Source of the DNA: Streptomyces collinus | Lineage (GTDB): Bacteria > Actinomycetota > Actinomycetes > Streptomycetales > Streptomycetaceae | Length of the DNA stretch: 64,000 nucleotides | NCBI RefSeq assembly: GCF_031348265.1 | Contig: NZ_CP133771.1 | Location: 4,712,001-4,776,000 of the forward strand | Direction of reading: 5' to 3' | Part shown: in pieces, positions 24,954-34,197 of the stretch | Position numbering within the stretch: position 1 is the stretch's first letter | How the letters are laid out: each line of letters begins with the position of its first letter | Notes under the pieces: model-generated | Seen by the model: only the letters and a program-made list of their open reading frames with translations | Told to the model about the DNA's origin: nothing | The model's database searches: none | Position numbers and translations under genes: made by a program

Positions 24954-26325
24954 GCTGGGCCGTGTGACGGACACGGGGGTGGGCCGCGCGCTGCGGGCGC
25001 GCGTCAGGGGCTGGCTGCGGGTGCTGCGTGACGACCTGTGGACCCTCCGGGCAGATCCGATGCCGCCTTCCAAGTGGCTGCGCTGGCTGCCGCACGGCCT
25101 GGTGTGCCTGGCCGCGTTCGGTGTCACCCTCGGCGCGGTGGGGCAGCTCGTCGACAACGGCGGGGTGGGCCCGCAGATCGCCTTCCCGCTCGGGCTGGCG
25201 CAGGGCGGTGCCATGGTGCTCGCGCTGTGGCGGCCCCTACCGGCGTGGTGGCTCTCGACGGTGGCCATGCTGCTGGGCGCGCTCGAAGTGCGCCGCCATT
25301 TGCTGGCCGGCGGTGCCCCCGACTTCACCTGGCCCTGGACGTCGGCCGGGATCATCGGACACATGGCGGTGCTGCTGCTGCTCGCCCTGCGGGTGCGGAC
25401 CCGGGTATCCGTCGAGGCGCTCGCGCTGACCGTGCTCCTCACCTATGTCGTCCAAGGGCTGCTGGGCGCGGCCAACTATGCGTCCACCGGGGTACTCGCG
25501 GTCACCCTGTTCGCCGTCGTCGTGCTCCTCGGAACCGCCCTGCACGGCCGCCGCGAGGCCCGAGCCCAACTCGTCGAGCAGACCACGCTGACCGCCGAGG
25601 AACGCACCCGGCGCACCCTGCTGGAGGAGCGCAGCCGCATCGCGCGGGAACTGCACGACGTGGTGGCCCACCACATGTCGGTCATCTCCATCCAGGCACA
25701 GGTCGCCCCGCACCTCGTGGAGAACCCGCCCGACGAGCTCAGGGAGAACCTCGCGGGCATACGGCAGAACGCGCTGGAGGCACTGATCGAACTGCGCCGC
25801 GTGCTGGGCGTGCTGCGCTCGGAGCACTCCGGGCCGGGGGAGCCGTTCGCCGACGCGGGCTACGAGACGACACCGCACGCCCCGCAGCCCACGCTCGACC
25901 GGCTCGACGCGCTGGTGGAGAACACCCGGGCGGCCGGACGCGAGGTCGTCACCGACATCCAGGGCGAGCGGCGCCCGCTGCCGCCCGGCGTGGAGCTGTC
26001 GGCGTACCGGATCGTGCAGGAGGCGCTGAGCAACGCCCTGCGGCACGCGCCCGGCGCGCGGATCACGGTCCGTCTCACCTACGAGCCGGACGGCCTGGAG
26101 GTGGAGATCGTCAACGGCCGACCGACCGGACCGCCACCGCCGTCGACGGGGGCGGGCCACGGGCTGCTCGGCATGCGGGAGCGGGTCGCGATGCTCGGCG
26201 GCACCATGACGGCGCACCTGTGGCACTGGGACGGCTTCAAGGTCACCGCCTTCCTCCCGGACACCCCGCCCGCGGACGCCCCCGGCACCGACCACCCCAC
26301 GGCCCGCAGGAAAGGGACCTCATGA
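24946..26325 (+). CDS. NarL-type sensor histidine kinase
   Basis: A 459-residue kinase. Residues about 45-205 form five or six TM helices acting as sensor. The HisKA_3 dimerisation block LLEERSRIARELHDVVAHHMSVISI carries phosphoacceptor H237. The ATPase domain shows VELSAYRIVQEALSNALRHAPGA (N box) and GAGHGLLGMRERVAMLGG (G box). It overlaps the response regulator gene by four bases (ATGA). It is a paralogue of the kinase at 27104, sharing long identical stretches, so cross-talk is possible. Confidence 0.93.
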   Translation: MSRLGRVTDTGVGRALRARVRGWLRVLRDDLWTLRADPMPPSKWLRWLPHGLVCLAAFGVTLGAVGQLVDNGGVGPQIAFPLGLAQGGAMVLALWRPLPAWWLSTVAMLLGALEVRRHLLAGGAPDFTWPWTSAGIIGHMAVLLLLALRVRTRVSVEALALTVLLTYVVQGLLGAANYASTGVLAVTLFAVVVLLGTALHGRREARAQLVEQTTLTAEERTRRTLLEERSRIARELHDVVAHHMSVISIQAQVAPHLVENPPDELRENLAGIRQNALEALIELRRVLGVLRSEHSGPGEPFADAGYETTPHAPQPTLDRLDALVENTRAAGREVVTDIQGERRPLPPGVELSAYRIVQEALSNALRHAPGARITVRLTYEPDGLEVEIVNGRPTGPPPPSTGAGHGLLGMRERVAMLGGTMTAHLWHWDGFKVTAFLPDTPPADAPGTDHPTARRKGTS

Positions 26326-27005
26326 CGAGCGGCACCGGCAAACCCATCCGGGTTCTCATCGTCGACGACCAGGCGATGGTCCGGCAGGGCTTCACCGTGC
26401 TGCTCGGCATACAGCCCGACCTAGAGGTCGTCGGCGACGCGAAGAACGGGGAGAGCGGCGTCGCCCTAGCCGCGGAGCTCGCCCCGGACGTCGTCCTGAT
26501 GGACATCCGCATGCCCGGGATCGGCGGCATCGAGGCCACCCGGCACATCACCGCCGCGCACCCGGACATGCGGGTGCTGGTGCTCACCACCTTCGACCTC
26601 GACGAGTACGTGTACGACGCGCTGCGCGCAGGGGCCTCCGGGTTCCTGCTGAAGGACGCGTCGTCGGAGCAGCTCGCCGAGGCGGTCCGGGTGGTCGCGG
26701 CCGGGGAAGCGCTGCTCGCCCCGGTCATCACCCGCAAGCTGATCGCCGAGTTCTCCCGGCTCGACGGCAAGCCCCGCTCCCCGCTCAGGGAACGCGTCGG
26801 CGACCTGACCGAGCGGGAGACGGAGGTGCTCGCGCTGATCGCGCAGGGTCTGTCGAACGCGGAGATCGCCCGGCACCTGTACGTGGCCGAGCAGACGGTG
26901 AAGACCCACGTGGGCCGGATCCTGGTGAAGCTGGGCCTCAGGGACCGCACGCAGGCGGCGGTGTTCGCCTACGAGTCGGGGCTGGTGCGGCCGTCGGGGT
27001 ACTGA
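26322..27005 (+). CDS. NarL-family response regulator
   Basis: A 227-residue regulator: receiver domain with VLIVDDQAMVRQGF and phosphoacceptor D61 in DVVLMDIRMPG, K in FLLKDAS, then a LuxR-type helix-turn-helix LTERETEVLALIAQGLSNAEIARHLYVAEQTVKTHVGRIL. Partner of the kinase it overlaps. Its likely targets include its own operon and the next one through the CCCGTAGTACCTGAGAG motif found before both. Confidence 0.93.
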   Translation: MTSGTGKPIRVLIVDDQAMVRQGFTVLLGIQPDLEVVGDAKNGESGVALAAELAPDVVLMDIRMPGIGGIEATRHITAAHPDMRVLVLTTFDLDEYVYDALRAGASGFLLKDASSEQLAEAVRVVAAGEALLAPVITRKLIAEFSRLDGKPRSPLRERVGDLTERETEVLALIAQGLSNAEIARHLYVAEQTVKTHVGRILVKLGLRDRTQAAVFAYESGLVRPSGY

Positions 27006-27023
27006 GGGGTGGCCGACGGGGCC

Positions 27024-27040
27024 CCGTAGTACCTGAGAGG
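27024..27040 (+). promoter_or_regulatory. Shared motif copy 2, candidate response-regulator site
   Basis: CCCGTAGTACCTGAGAG followed by GGACGCCGAGG, identical over 17 bases with 22632-22648. It is 64 bp before the GTG of the second sensor kinase. An adjacent CCCCTCTCCAAGGGG stem (27054-27068) is also present. Confidence 0.65.
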
Positions 27041-27103
27041 GACGCCGAGGAACCCCTCTCCAAGGGGACGACCGGGGCCGGGGGGCCGCATACCGTTCTG
27101 TAC

Positions 27104-28447
27104 GTGACCGAGACGACTCGCATACAGACCACGCCACCGGGGGACGGGGCGGCATCGCGCAGCCCGGAGTACCGGCTGGCGGTGGACGCGCTGCGCGGGC
27201 TGCGGCAGGACCTGATCCACGACGCGTTCGCCTACCGGCCGATGCCGGGCCGGCACATGGACGGGCGGCTCGTCCGGCGGTTGCCGGGTCGGCTGCGGGA
27301 GTACGCGCAGTGGCTCCCGCACGCCGTGATCACCGCGGCGGCCCTGATCACCCTGGCCCTGGCCTCGGTCGACTCCGGCGGTCCGGCCCTGCTGCTCGGT
27401 CCGCTCTGCGCGATTCCCGTGCTCCTGACCATGGTGCGGCCGGTCGGCGCGTTCTGGGCGTCCATGGTCTCCACGCCGCTCGCCGCCGTGCTCGGCAGCC
27501 GCTGGGGCGAATGGCCTTGGGCGGCCGGCAGCTTCGCCTGCCACCTGACCGTGCTGACGGTCGTGGCGATACGCACCCGGCCGCGCACGGCCGCCTGGAT
27601 GTGGGCGCTGACCGCGCTGTACGCCCTCCTCGCGGACACCGGCATCGGCCCGACCTACTACGAGTACGGCACCAACTCCGGCCCCATGCTGGTCATATCG
27701 GCCCTGGTCCTGCTCTGCGTCACCGTGTGGCACATCCGGCGCCACGCCGAGCAGGAGGTCACCGCCCAGCAGACCGTCACCGCGCACGAGCGCTCCCGCC
27801 GCACCCTCCTGGAGGAGCGCACCACGATCGCCCGCGAGCTGCACGACGTGGTGGCCCACCACATGTCGGTGGTCGCCATCCAGGCGGAGGCCGCGCCCTA
27901 CCGGGTGGAGAACCCGCCGCCGGAGCTGGAGAAGGCGTTCGCCACGATCCGGGAGAACGCGGTGGCGGCCCTGACCGAACTGCGCCGCGTGCTGGGCGTC
28001 GTCCGCGCCGAGGACTACGAGGCCCCGGACGCCCCGCAGCCCACCCTCGCCGACCTGGAGGGGCTGCTGGCCAATGTCCGGGAGGCCGGGCTCGGTGTCG
28101 AGAAGGTGGTGACCGGAGCGGTGCGGGAGCTGCCGCAGGGCGTGGAGCTGTCGGCGTACCGCATCGTGCAGGAGGCCCTGAGCAACACCCTGCGGCACGC
28201 GCCGGGCGCGACGGCCCGCGTCGAGATCGGGTACGTTCTCGGCGGCCTGGGCCTGCGCGTCGTCAACGGCCCGCCACCCAACCCGAGCCTGATCAAGCCC
28301 TCGCCCGGCGCCGGGCACGGCATCACGGGCATGCGGGAGCGGGTGTCGATGCTGAACGGCGAGATGACGGCGGGCGGCACGGACGACGGAGGTTACGAGG
28401 TGGCGGTGTTCCTGCCGGTCGCCCTGCCGGACGAGGGTGACGTATGA
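27104..28447 (+). CDS. NarL-type sensor histidine kinase, paralogue
   Basis: A 447-residue kinase built like its upstream paralogue: six hydrophobic segments at about residues 70-215, LLEERTTIARELHDVVAHHMSVVAIQ with H247, VELSAYRIVQEALSNTLRHAPGA and GAGHGITGMRERVSML. The N-terminal 65 residues are cytoplasmic and different from the first kinase, as are the TM helices, so the stimulus differs while the catalytic core is nearly identical. Starts GTG 27104 and overlaps the regulator by four bases. Confidence 0.93.
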   Translation: MTETTRIQTTPPGDGAASRSPEYRLAVDALRGLRQDLIHDAFAYRPMPGRHMDGRLVRRLPGRLREYAQWLPHAVITAAALITLALASVDSGGPALLLGPLCAIPVLLTMVRPVGAFWASMVSTPLAAVLGSRWGEWPWAAGSFACHLTVLTVVAIRTRPRTAAWMWALTALYALLADTGIGPTYYEYGTNSGPMLVISALVLLCVTVWHIRRHAEQEVTAQQTVTAHERSRRTLLEERTTIARELHDVVAHHMSVVAIQAEAAPYRVENPPPELEKAFATIRENAVAALTELRRVLGVVRAEDYEAPDAPQPTLADLEGLLANVREAGLGVEKVVTGAVRELPQGVELSAYRIVQEALSNTLRHAPGATARVEIGYVLGGLGLRVVNGPPPNPSLIKPSPGAGHGITGMRERVSMLNGEMTAGGTDDGGYEVAVFLPVALPDEGDV

Positions 28448-29109
28448 CCATCCGCGTCCTGATCGCCGACGACCAGATGATGGTGCGCGAGGGGTTCTCG
28501 GTCCTGCTGAACGCGATGCCGGACATCGAGGTCGTCGGGGAGGCGGTGAACGGCCGGGAGGCCGTCACCAAGGTCCGCGAGCTCGCCCCGGACGTGGTGC
28601 TGATGGACATCCGCATGCCCGAGCTGAACGGCATCGAGGCGACCCGCGAGATCGTGGCCGCCGACGGCGCGGCGAAGGTGCTGGTGCTCACCACCTTCGA
28701 CCTCGACGAGTACGTGTACCAGGCGCTGCGCGCGGGTGCCTCCGGCTTCCTCCTCAAGGACGCCTCGGCCCGGCAGCTGGCCGACGGAGTGAAGGTCGTG
28801 GCCTCCGGGGAGGCGCTCCTGGCCCCCTCGGTGACCAGGCGCCTGATCACCGAGTTCTCCAAGCTCTCCGAGAAGCCGCACCTCATGCCCTCCGCCCACG
28901 CGGCCCACGGTGACCTCACCGAGCGGGAGACGGAGGTGCTGGTCCTCATCGCGCAGGGCCTGTCGAACTCGGAGATCGCGGGGCGGCTGGTCGTCGCCGA
29001 GTCCACGATCAAGACGCATGTCAGCCGGATCCTGGTGAAGCTGGGCCTCAGGGACCGGACGCAGGCGGCGGTGTTCGCGTACGAGGCGCGGCTGGTGACG
29101 CCCGGCTAG
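28444..29109 (+). CDS. NarL-family response regulator, paralogue
   Basis: A 221-residue regulator with receiver D55 in DVVLMDIRMPE and the LuxR-type helix-turn-helix LTERETEVLVLIAQGLSNSEIAGRLVVAESTIKTHVSRILVKLGLRDRTQAAVFAYE. The recognition region is close to that of the regulator at 26322 (ILVKLGLRDRTQAAVFAYE is identical), so both may read related DNA sites. Coupled to the kinase by an ATGA overlap. Confidence 0.93.
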   Translation: MTIRVLIADDQMMVREGFSVLLNAMPDIEVVGEAVNGREAVTKVRELAPDVVLMDIRMPELNGIEATREIVAADGAAKVLVLTTFDLDEYVYQALRAGASGFLLKDASARQLADGVKVVASGEALLAPSVTRRLITEFSKLSEKPHLMPSAHAAHGDLTERETEVLVLIAQGLSNSEIAGRLVVAESTIKTHVSRILVKLGLRDRTQAAVFAYEARLVTPG

Positions 29110-29218
29110 CCCGCCGGCGGCAGGCCCGGCCCGACGATCTCCCTCTCGCCGGACCGTTCCGACCCGTGTGTAGGAACATCCCTGGTCAGGGGAGGGGGTG
29201 TGGGGCTAGCGTCCCGGC

Positions 29219-30424
29219 ATGGCTGCATTCGACCCGTGGGACCCGGCGTTCCTCACCGACCCGTACCCCGTCTACGCCGAGCTGCGCGCCCGGGGCCGCG
29301 TGCACTGGTTCGAGCCCACGAACCAGTGGCTCGTCCCGCACCACGCGGACGTCTCGGCACTGCTGCGCGACCGGCGCCTCGGCCGGACGTACCAGCACCG
29401 GTTCTCACACGAGGAGTTCGGCCGCACGGCGCCCCCGCCGGAGCACGAGCCGTTCCACACGCTCAACGACCACGGGATGCTCGACCTGGAGCCGCCGGAC
29501 CACACCCGGATCCGCCGTCTGGTGTCGAAGGCGTTCACGCCCCGCACGGTGGAGCGGCTGAAGCCGTACGTGCGGGGCCTGGCCGACGAACTGGTGTCCG
29601 CGCTGGTCGCGAAAGGCGGCGGCGACCTGCTGAAGGACGTCGCCGAACCCCTCCCCGTCGCGGTGATCGCCGAGATGCTCGGCATCCCGGAGTCCGACCG
29701 GGCCCCGCTGCGCCCCTGGTCGGCGGACATCTGCGGGATGTACGAGCTGAAGCCGTCCGAGGACACGGCGGCGAAGGCGGTCCGGGCGTCGGTCGAGTTC
29801 TCCGACTACCTGCGCGAGCTGATCGCGGCCCGCCGCAAGGAACCCGGCGAGGACCTCATCTCGGGGCTCATCGCAGCCCACGACGAGGGCGACCGGCTCA
29901 CCGAGCAGGAGATGATCTCCACCTGCGTCCTGCTGCTCAACGCCGGCCACGAGGCCACGGTGAACGCCACGGTCAACGGCTGGTACGCCCTGTTCCGCAA
30001 CCCGTCCCAGCTGGAGGCGCTGCGCGCGGACCACACGCTCGTCCCCTCCGCGATCGAGGAGCTGATGCGCTACGACACCCCGCTCCAGCTGTTCGAACGC
30101 TGGGTCCTGGACGAGATCGAGATCGACGGCACGACGATCCCGCGCGGCGCGGAGATCGCCATGCTCTTCGGCTCCGCCAACCACGACCCGGCGGTGTTCC
30201 GGAACCCGTCCGCCCTCGACCTCACCCGCGCGGACAACCCCCACATCTCCTTCAGCGCCGGCATCCACTACTGCATCGGCGCTCCCCTGGCCCGTATCGA
30301 GCTGGCGGCGTCGATGGGGGCGTTGCTGGAGCGGGCCCCGACGCTGCGACTGGCCGCGGAGCCTGCTCGGAAGCCGAACTTCGTGATCAGAGGCTTGGAG
30401 TGTCTGACTGTCGAGGTGGGGTGA
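29219..30424 (+). CDS. Cytochrome P450, CYP107U1-like
   Basis: A 401-residue soluble P450. Seen: LEPPDHTRIRRLVSKAFTPR (C helix), the I-helix LLLNAGHEATVNATVNG in which the usual AGxxTT reads AGHEAT, ExxR in AIEELMRYDTPLQ, and the heme-binding loop FSAGIHYCIGAPLAR with Cys352. Sequence style and position between two-component genes and purA match S. coelicolor CYP107U1 (SCO3636 as I recall), reported to be needed for sporulation. It has its own short upstream region. Electron partners are not encoded nearby. Substrate unknown. Confidence 0.9.
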   Translation: MAAFDPWDPAFLTDPYPVYAELRARGRVHWFEPTNQWLVPHHADVSALLRDRRLGRTYQHRFSHEEFGRTAPPPEHEPFHTLNDHGMLDLEPPDHTRIRRLVSKAFTPRTVERLKPYVRGLADELVSALVAKGGGDLLKDVAEPLPVAVIAEMLGIPESDRAPLRPWSADICGMYELKPSEDTAAKAVRASVEFSDYLRELIAARRKEPGEDLISGLIAAHDEGDRLTEQEMISTCVLLLNAGHEATVNATVNGWYALFRNPSQLEALRADHTLVPSAIEELMRYDTPLQLFERWVLDEIEIDGTTIPRGAEIAMLFGSANHDPAVFRNPSALDLTRADNPHISFSAGIHYCIGAPLARIELAASMGALLERAPTLRLAAEPARKPNFVIRGLECLTVEVG

Positions 30425-30511
30425 TCACCCGTTCGGATGATCAGGAAGGCGTATCGACCCGCTGTCGTCCGAGCCTCGCCACACTGGCCACAACCTGAAA
30501 GGCGGTGCACC

Positions 30512-31114
30512 ATGACGCTTATGGCAGAGCGCGGCTTGCAGACGCCCCAGATGTCGGTCGAGGAGTTCGAGAGGATCGCCGCCTTCGCGGCCAAGGAGAC
30601 CGACGACGCCGTCAGGTTGGAGTTCATCAACGGACGGATCGGGGTCAAGAGGGTGGCCGACGGGGACCACAACACCATCGTCACGTGGTTGCTGCGGCGC
30701 TGCATGCAATACAGGCCCGACCTCGACCTCTACCAAGGGCAGGGCCTGCGCGTGGAGAAGTACCGCGATGGCCGGGCCCGCCCCGACGCCGTGCTCGTGC
30801 CCGAGGAACACTTCGCGGGGCACGGGGAATGGGCTGACCCGAGCGGGGTGCTCCTGGTTCTCGAAGTCACGTCGTACGACTCCGACACCGACCGGCGCGA
30901 CCGCCAGGAGAAGCCCGTCGCCTACGGCGCCGCCGGCATTCCGTTCTATCTGCTGGTCGATCGGGATGCCTGCGCCGTCAAGCTCTACAGCGATCCGGAC
31001 CCGGGCGTCGGATACGGCAACTGCCGCACGGCACCTTTCGGGGTCGCCCTGCTGATCCCTGAGCCCCTCGGCATCGAACTGGACACCGAGAAGCTCAAGC
31101 AGTACGTCGACTGA
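30512..31114 (+). CDS. Uma2 family (DUF820) nuclease-fold protein
   Basis: A 200-residue protein of the Uma2 family, which has a PD-(D/E)XK nuclease-like fold. Seen: LEFINGRIGVK, DHNTIVTWLLRRCM, RPDAVLVPEEHF, VLLVLEVTSYDSDTDRRDRQEKPVAYGAAGIPFYLLVDRDA. The acidic and Lys/Gln positions of the fold (D in RPDAVLV, E-V in LEV, K in EKPVAY) are present. Streptomycetes carry many paralogues, often in accessory DNA, and no substrate is known. ATG 30512 follows GAAAGGCGG. Confidence 0.85.
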   Translation: MTLMAERGLQTPQMSVEEFERIAAFAAKETDDAVRLEFINGRIGVKRVADGDHNTIVTWLLRRCMQYRPDLDLYQGQGLRVEKYRDGRARPDAVLVPEEHFAGHGEWADPSGVLLVLEVTSYDSDTDRRDRQEKPVAYGAAGIPFYLLVDRDACAVKLYSDPDPGVGYGNCRTAPFGVALLIPEPLGIELDTEKLKQYVD

Positions 31115-32713
31115 TCACGTGGACATGTCCCGCCTCCGCAACCCTGCGAGCCCCCCGGCCACCAGTACCACCGCCACCCCGGTCAGCACCGCCACCGGCC
31201 CCCACTCCATGGAGCCGCCCGGCAGCTTCGGCAGATGCCCGAACGGCGAGACGTCCAGCACCGCCCGCGGCACATCCAGCGCCGGGCCGACCCAGCCGAT
31301 CAGCAGCACCGCCCCGGCGACACCCCAGGCCGCGACGGCCGCCCGGGGCAGGACGCCGTGCAGCAGCACCGCCACCCCGCCGACCACCCACACCGCCGGG
31401 AGCTGCACCAGGAACGCGGCCAGGACCGGCCCGGTCTGCCTGCCGTAGCCGACGGCGAAGCCCAGTCCGGCCAGCAGCATGATCAAGGCGGCACCGCCGA
31501 AGGCGATCACCAGGTGCCCGGCGGCCCAGCGCAGTCGCCCCACCGCGTTCGCCAGCACCGGTTCCGCCCGGCCCGAGGTCTCCTCGCCGTGCAGGCGCAG
31601 CACCGACGCCACGATCCAGAGCGCCGCGACCAGGCCCAGCATGCCGATCATGGACGCCAGGAACGCGTCCGTCAGGCCGGACTGCCCGCCCATCCGCTCG
31701 ACGATCCGCCGGGCGTTGTCGTTGTCGCCGACCAGGTCGGCCGCGCCCTCGGTCATGCCGCCGTAGACGACCCCGGCGAGGAGGAAGCCGATGCTCCAGC
31801 CCAGCAGGCCGCCCCGCTGCAACCGCCAGGCCAGGGCGCTCGCGGTGCCCAGCCGGCCGGACGCGGGGCCCGGCCGGGTCGGCAGGAAGCTCATGCCGAG
31901 GTCCCGGCGGCCGGCCAGGGCGTAGGCGACCGCCCCCTGGAGGACGACCGCCCCGGCGAGGAGCGCGAGCACCCACCAGCGCTCGCCGGCATAGGGCCGC
32001 AGGTTCTCCAGCCAGCCCAGCGGAGACACCCACGTCAGTGCCGAGGAGCCGTCGTCGGTCGCCGAGTCGCCCGCAGCGCGCAGGACGAACGCCGTCCCGA
32101 GCACCGCCGCCGTCAGGCCGCGTGCCAGCCGTGCGCTCTCGGTCAGCTGCGCGACGATCGCCGCCGCCGTGGCGAAGACCATCCCGACCCCGGCGATCCC
32201 GAGCCCCAGCGCCAGGGCCCCGGCCCCGCCCTGTCCGGCCAGGCCCGCCGTCACCAGCAGCGCGAGCACCGCGTTCGCGACGGCCGCCGCCAGCAGGGCC
32301 GCCGTCAGCGAGGCCCGGCGGCCCACCGTCCCGGACGCGACCAGTTCCTGACGGCCGCTCTCCTCCTCGTCCCGGGTGTGCCGTACGACGACCAGCAGGC
32401 TCAGCACGGCTGCCAGGGCACCGGCGTAGATGCCGACGCGCCAGGCCGTCAGGGCGCCCAGCGAGTCGCCGAAGACCGGGCCGACCATCGCGCGCAGCGA
32501 GGAGTTGGTCTCCATCTGCCGGACCAGGCCGGCGCGTTCGGCCGGGGTGCCGTAGAGGCCTTCCAGGGTGCCCGGCATGGACAGGACCATCAGCGCGTTG
32601 ACCGCGATCCAGACGGGGATCATCAGCCGGTCGCGGCGCAGGGCGAAGCGCAGCAGGGTGCCGGTACCGGCGAGTTGGCGCGAGCCGCCGTGCCGTACCG
32701 CGAAGGCCGTCAT
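31115..32713 (-). CDS. ABC exporter permease
   Basis: A 532-residue permease with about 12 TM helices in two similar halves, of the actinobacterial ABC-2/TipE-like exporter type (LLRFALRRDRLMIPVWIAVNALMVLSMPGTLEGLYGTPAERAG at the start, HTRDEEESGRQELVASGTVGRR and LHGEETSGRAEPVLANAVGRLRW between helices). Its ATG overlaps the stop of the ATPase gene by four bases. The system probably exports a hydrophobic compound or drug and is controlled by the divergent GbsR/MarR-like regulator. Confidence 0.9.
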   Translation of the reverse strand: MTAFAVRHGGSRQLAGTGTLLRFALRRDRLMIPVWIAVNALMVLSMPGTLEGLYGTPAERAGLVRQMETNSSLRAMVGPVFGDSLGALTAWRVGIYAGALAAVLSLLVVVRHTRDEEESGRQELVASGTVGRRASLTAALLAAAVANAVLALLVTAGLAGQGGAGALALGLGIAGVGMVFATAAAIVAQLTESARLARGLTAAVLGTAFVLRAAGDSATDDGSSALTWVSPLGWLENLRPYAGERWWVLALLAGAVVLQGAVAYALAGRRDLGMSFLPTRPGPASGRLGTASALAWRLQRGGLLGWSIGFLLAGVVYGGMTEGAADLVGDNDNARRIVERMGGQSGLTDAFLASMIGMLGLVAALWIVASVLRLHGEETSGRAEPVLANAVGRLRWAAGHLVIAFGGAALIMLLAGLGFAVGYGRQTGPVLAAFLVQLPAVWVVGGVAVLLHGVLPRAAVAAWGVAGAVLLIGWVGPALDVPRAVLDVSPFGHLPKLPGGSMEWGPVAVLTGVAVVLVAGGLAGLRRRDMST

Positions 32714-33606
32714 CGGCCCGCCGCCTCGTCCTGGTAGTGCCGCAGGAAGAGTTCCTCCAGCGTGGGCGGTGTCGACGTCAGCGACCGCACGCCCGACTCG
32801 CTCAGCGACCGCAGGACGCCGTCCAGCCGGTCGGTGTCGACCTGGAGGCGGACGCGGCGCCCCCGTATGTCTAGGTCGTGCACGCCGGGCAGTGCCGACA
32901 ACCCGTCGGGCGGCCCGGCGAGTTCGGCGACGACGCTGGTGCGGGTCAGATGGCGCAGGTCGGCGAGTGAACCGCTCTCGACCGTACGGCCGCCCCGGAT
33001 GATGCTCACCCGGTCGCACAGCTCCTCGACCTCGCTGAGGATGTGGGAGGAGAGCAGGACCGTGCGGCCCCGGTCGCGCTCCTCCTCGACGCAGCGCCGG
33101 AAGACCTCCTCCATCAGCGGATCCAGGCCCGAGGTCGGCTCGTCCAGGATCAGCAGGTCGACGTCCGAGGCGAACGCGGCGACCAGGGCGACCTTCTGCC
33201 GGTTCCCCTTGGAGTACGTGCGGCCCTTCTTCGTGGGGTCGAGTTCGAAGCGCTCGATCAGCTCCGCGCGGCGCCGGGAGTCCAGTCCGCCGCGCAGCCG
33301 GCCGTAGAGGTCGATGACCTCGCCGCCGGAGAGGTTGCGCCACAGCGTCACGTCGCCGGGGACGTAGGCGATCCGCCGGTGCACCTCCACCGCGTCCGCC
33401 CAGGGGTCGCGACCGAGCACCTGCGCGGCGCCCGAGTCGGCGCGCAGCAGACCGAGCAGGACCCGGATCGTGGTGGACTTCCCGGCGCCGTTGGGGCCGA
33501 GGAAGCCGTGGACCTCACCGGCGGCGACCTCCAGGTCGAGCCCGTCGAGAGCGTGCGTCCGCCCGAAGGACTTGTGCAGTCCGGAGACGGTGATGGCCTT
33601 CGTCAT
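32710..33606 (-). CDS. ABC transporter ATP-binding protein
   Basis: A 298-residue ATPase: Walker A GPNGAGKST, Q loop, signature LDSRRRAELIERF then YSKGNRQKVALVAAF (a KGNRQK variant of the LSGGQ motif), Walker B LLILDEPTSGLDPLME, H loop LLSSHILSEVEELCD. A C-terminal extension (about residues 220-298) is typical of drug-exporting DrrA-like subunits. First gene of the transporter operon. Confidence 0.93.
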   Translation of the reverse strand: MTKAITVSGLHKSFGRTHALDGLDLEVAAGEVHGFLGPNGAGKSTTIRVLLGLLRADSGAAQVLGRDPWADAVEVHRRIAYVPGDVTLWRNLSGGEVIDLYGRLRGGLDSRRRAELIERFELDPTKKGRTYSKGNRQKVALVAAFASDVDLLILDEPTSGLDPLMEEVFRRCVEEERDRGRTVLLSSHILSEVEELCDRVSIIRGGRTVESGSLADLRHLTRTSVVAELAGPPDGLSALPGVHDLDIRGRRVRLQVDTDRLDGVLRSLSESGVRSLTSTPPTLEELFLRHYQDEAAGR

Positions 33607-33622
33607 GCTTCAGAACGTACGC

Positions 33623-33673
33623 TTCTTTCAGAAATTTGTGAAGTTAAAGAATCGTGTGAACCGCGGATAGGAT
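33623..33673 (+). promoter_or_regulatory. Promoter and dyad between ABC exporter and its regulator
   Basis: TTCTTT (33623-33628) and AAAGAA (33646-33651) form inverted arms, with inner TTCA and TGAA, in an unusually AT-rich stretch between divergent starts. For the regulator, TTAAAG (33644-33649) and TAGGAT (33668-33673) make a -35/-10 pair. The -10 ends seven bases before ATG 33681, which fits a leaderless transcript. The dyad overlaps both divergent promoters. Confidence 0.6.
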
Positions 33674-33680
33674 GGGCCTC

Positions 33681-34178
33681 ATGACGGAATCAGCCGGGAC
33701 CGGCCGGGACGCGGAGGCCGTGTCGAGGTTCGTGGAGTCCTTCGCGGCGCAGCTGGTCGAGGCGGGGATGGCGCGGATGCCCGCCCGGGTCTTCGCCGCG
33801 CTGCTCTCCTCCGACGCGGGCTCGATGACCTCCGCCGAGCTGGGGGAGCAGCTGCGGATCAGCCCCGCCGCGGTGTCCGGGGCGGTGCGCTACCTGGCCC
33901 AGACGCACATGGTCTCGCGCGAGCGGGAGCCGGGCTCGCGCCGGGAGCGGTACCGGGTGCGCGGCGACCAGTGGTACGAGGCCCTCACCAACCGCGACGC
34001 CGTCCTCAAGCGGTGGGAGGTCGCCCTGCGCGAGGGCGTCGCCAGCCTCGGCGCCGACACCCCGGCCGGCCGCCGGATGTCGGAGACCCTCGCCTTCTTC
34101 GAGTTCGTGGAGGTCGAACTCGCCGCGCTGATGGAGCGCTGGCGGGTGCACCGCGACAAGACGTTCGGGCCGGTGTGA
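33681..34178 (+). CDS. GbsR/MarR-family transcriptional regulator
   Basis: A 165-residue winged-helix regulator: SFAAQLVEAGMARMPARVFAALLSSDAGSMTSAELGEQLRISPAAVSGAVRYLAQTHMVSREREPGSRRERYRV gives the helix-turn-helix and wing, followed by a helical dimerisation region. ATG 33681 is preferred over ATG 33672 because a TAGGAT -10 box ends at 33673. Divergent placement implies it represses the ABC exporter until a ligand releases it. Confidence 0.88.
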   Translation: MTESAGTGRDAEAVSRFVESFAAQLVEAGMARMPARVFAALLSSDAGSMTSAELGEQLRISPAAVSGAVRYLAQTHMVSREREPGSRRERYRVRGDQWYEALTNRDAVLKRWEVALREGVASLGADTPAGRRMSETLAFFEFVEVELAALMERWRVHRDKTFGPV

Positions 34179-34197
34179 GCCCCGTACGCGGCAAGGA

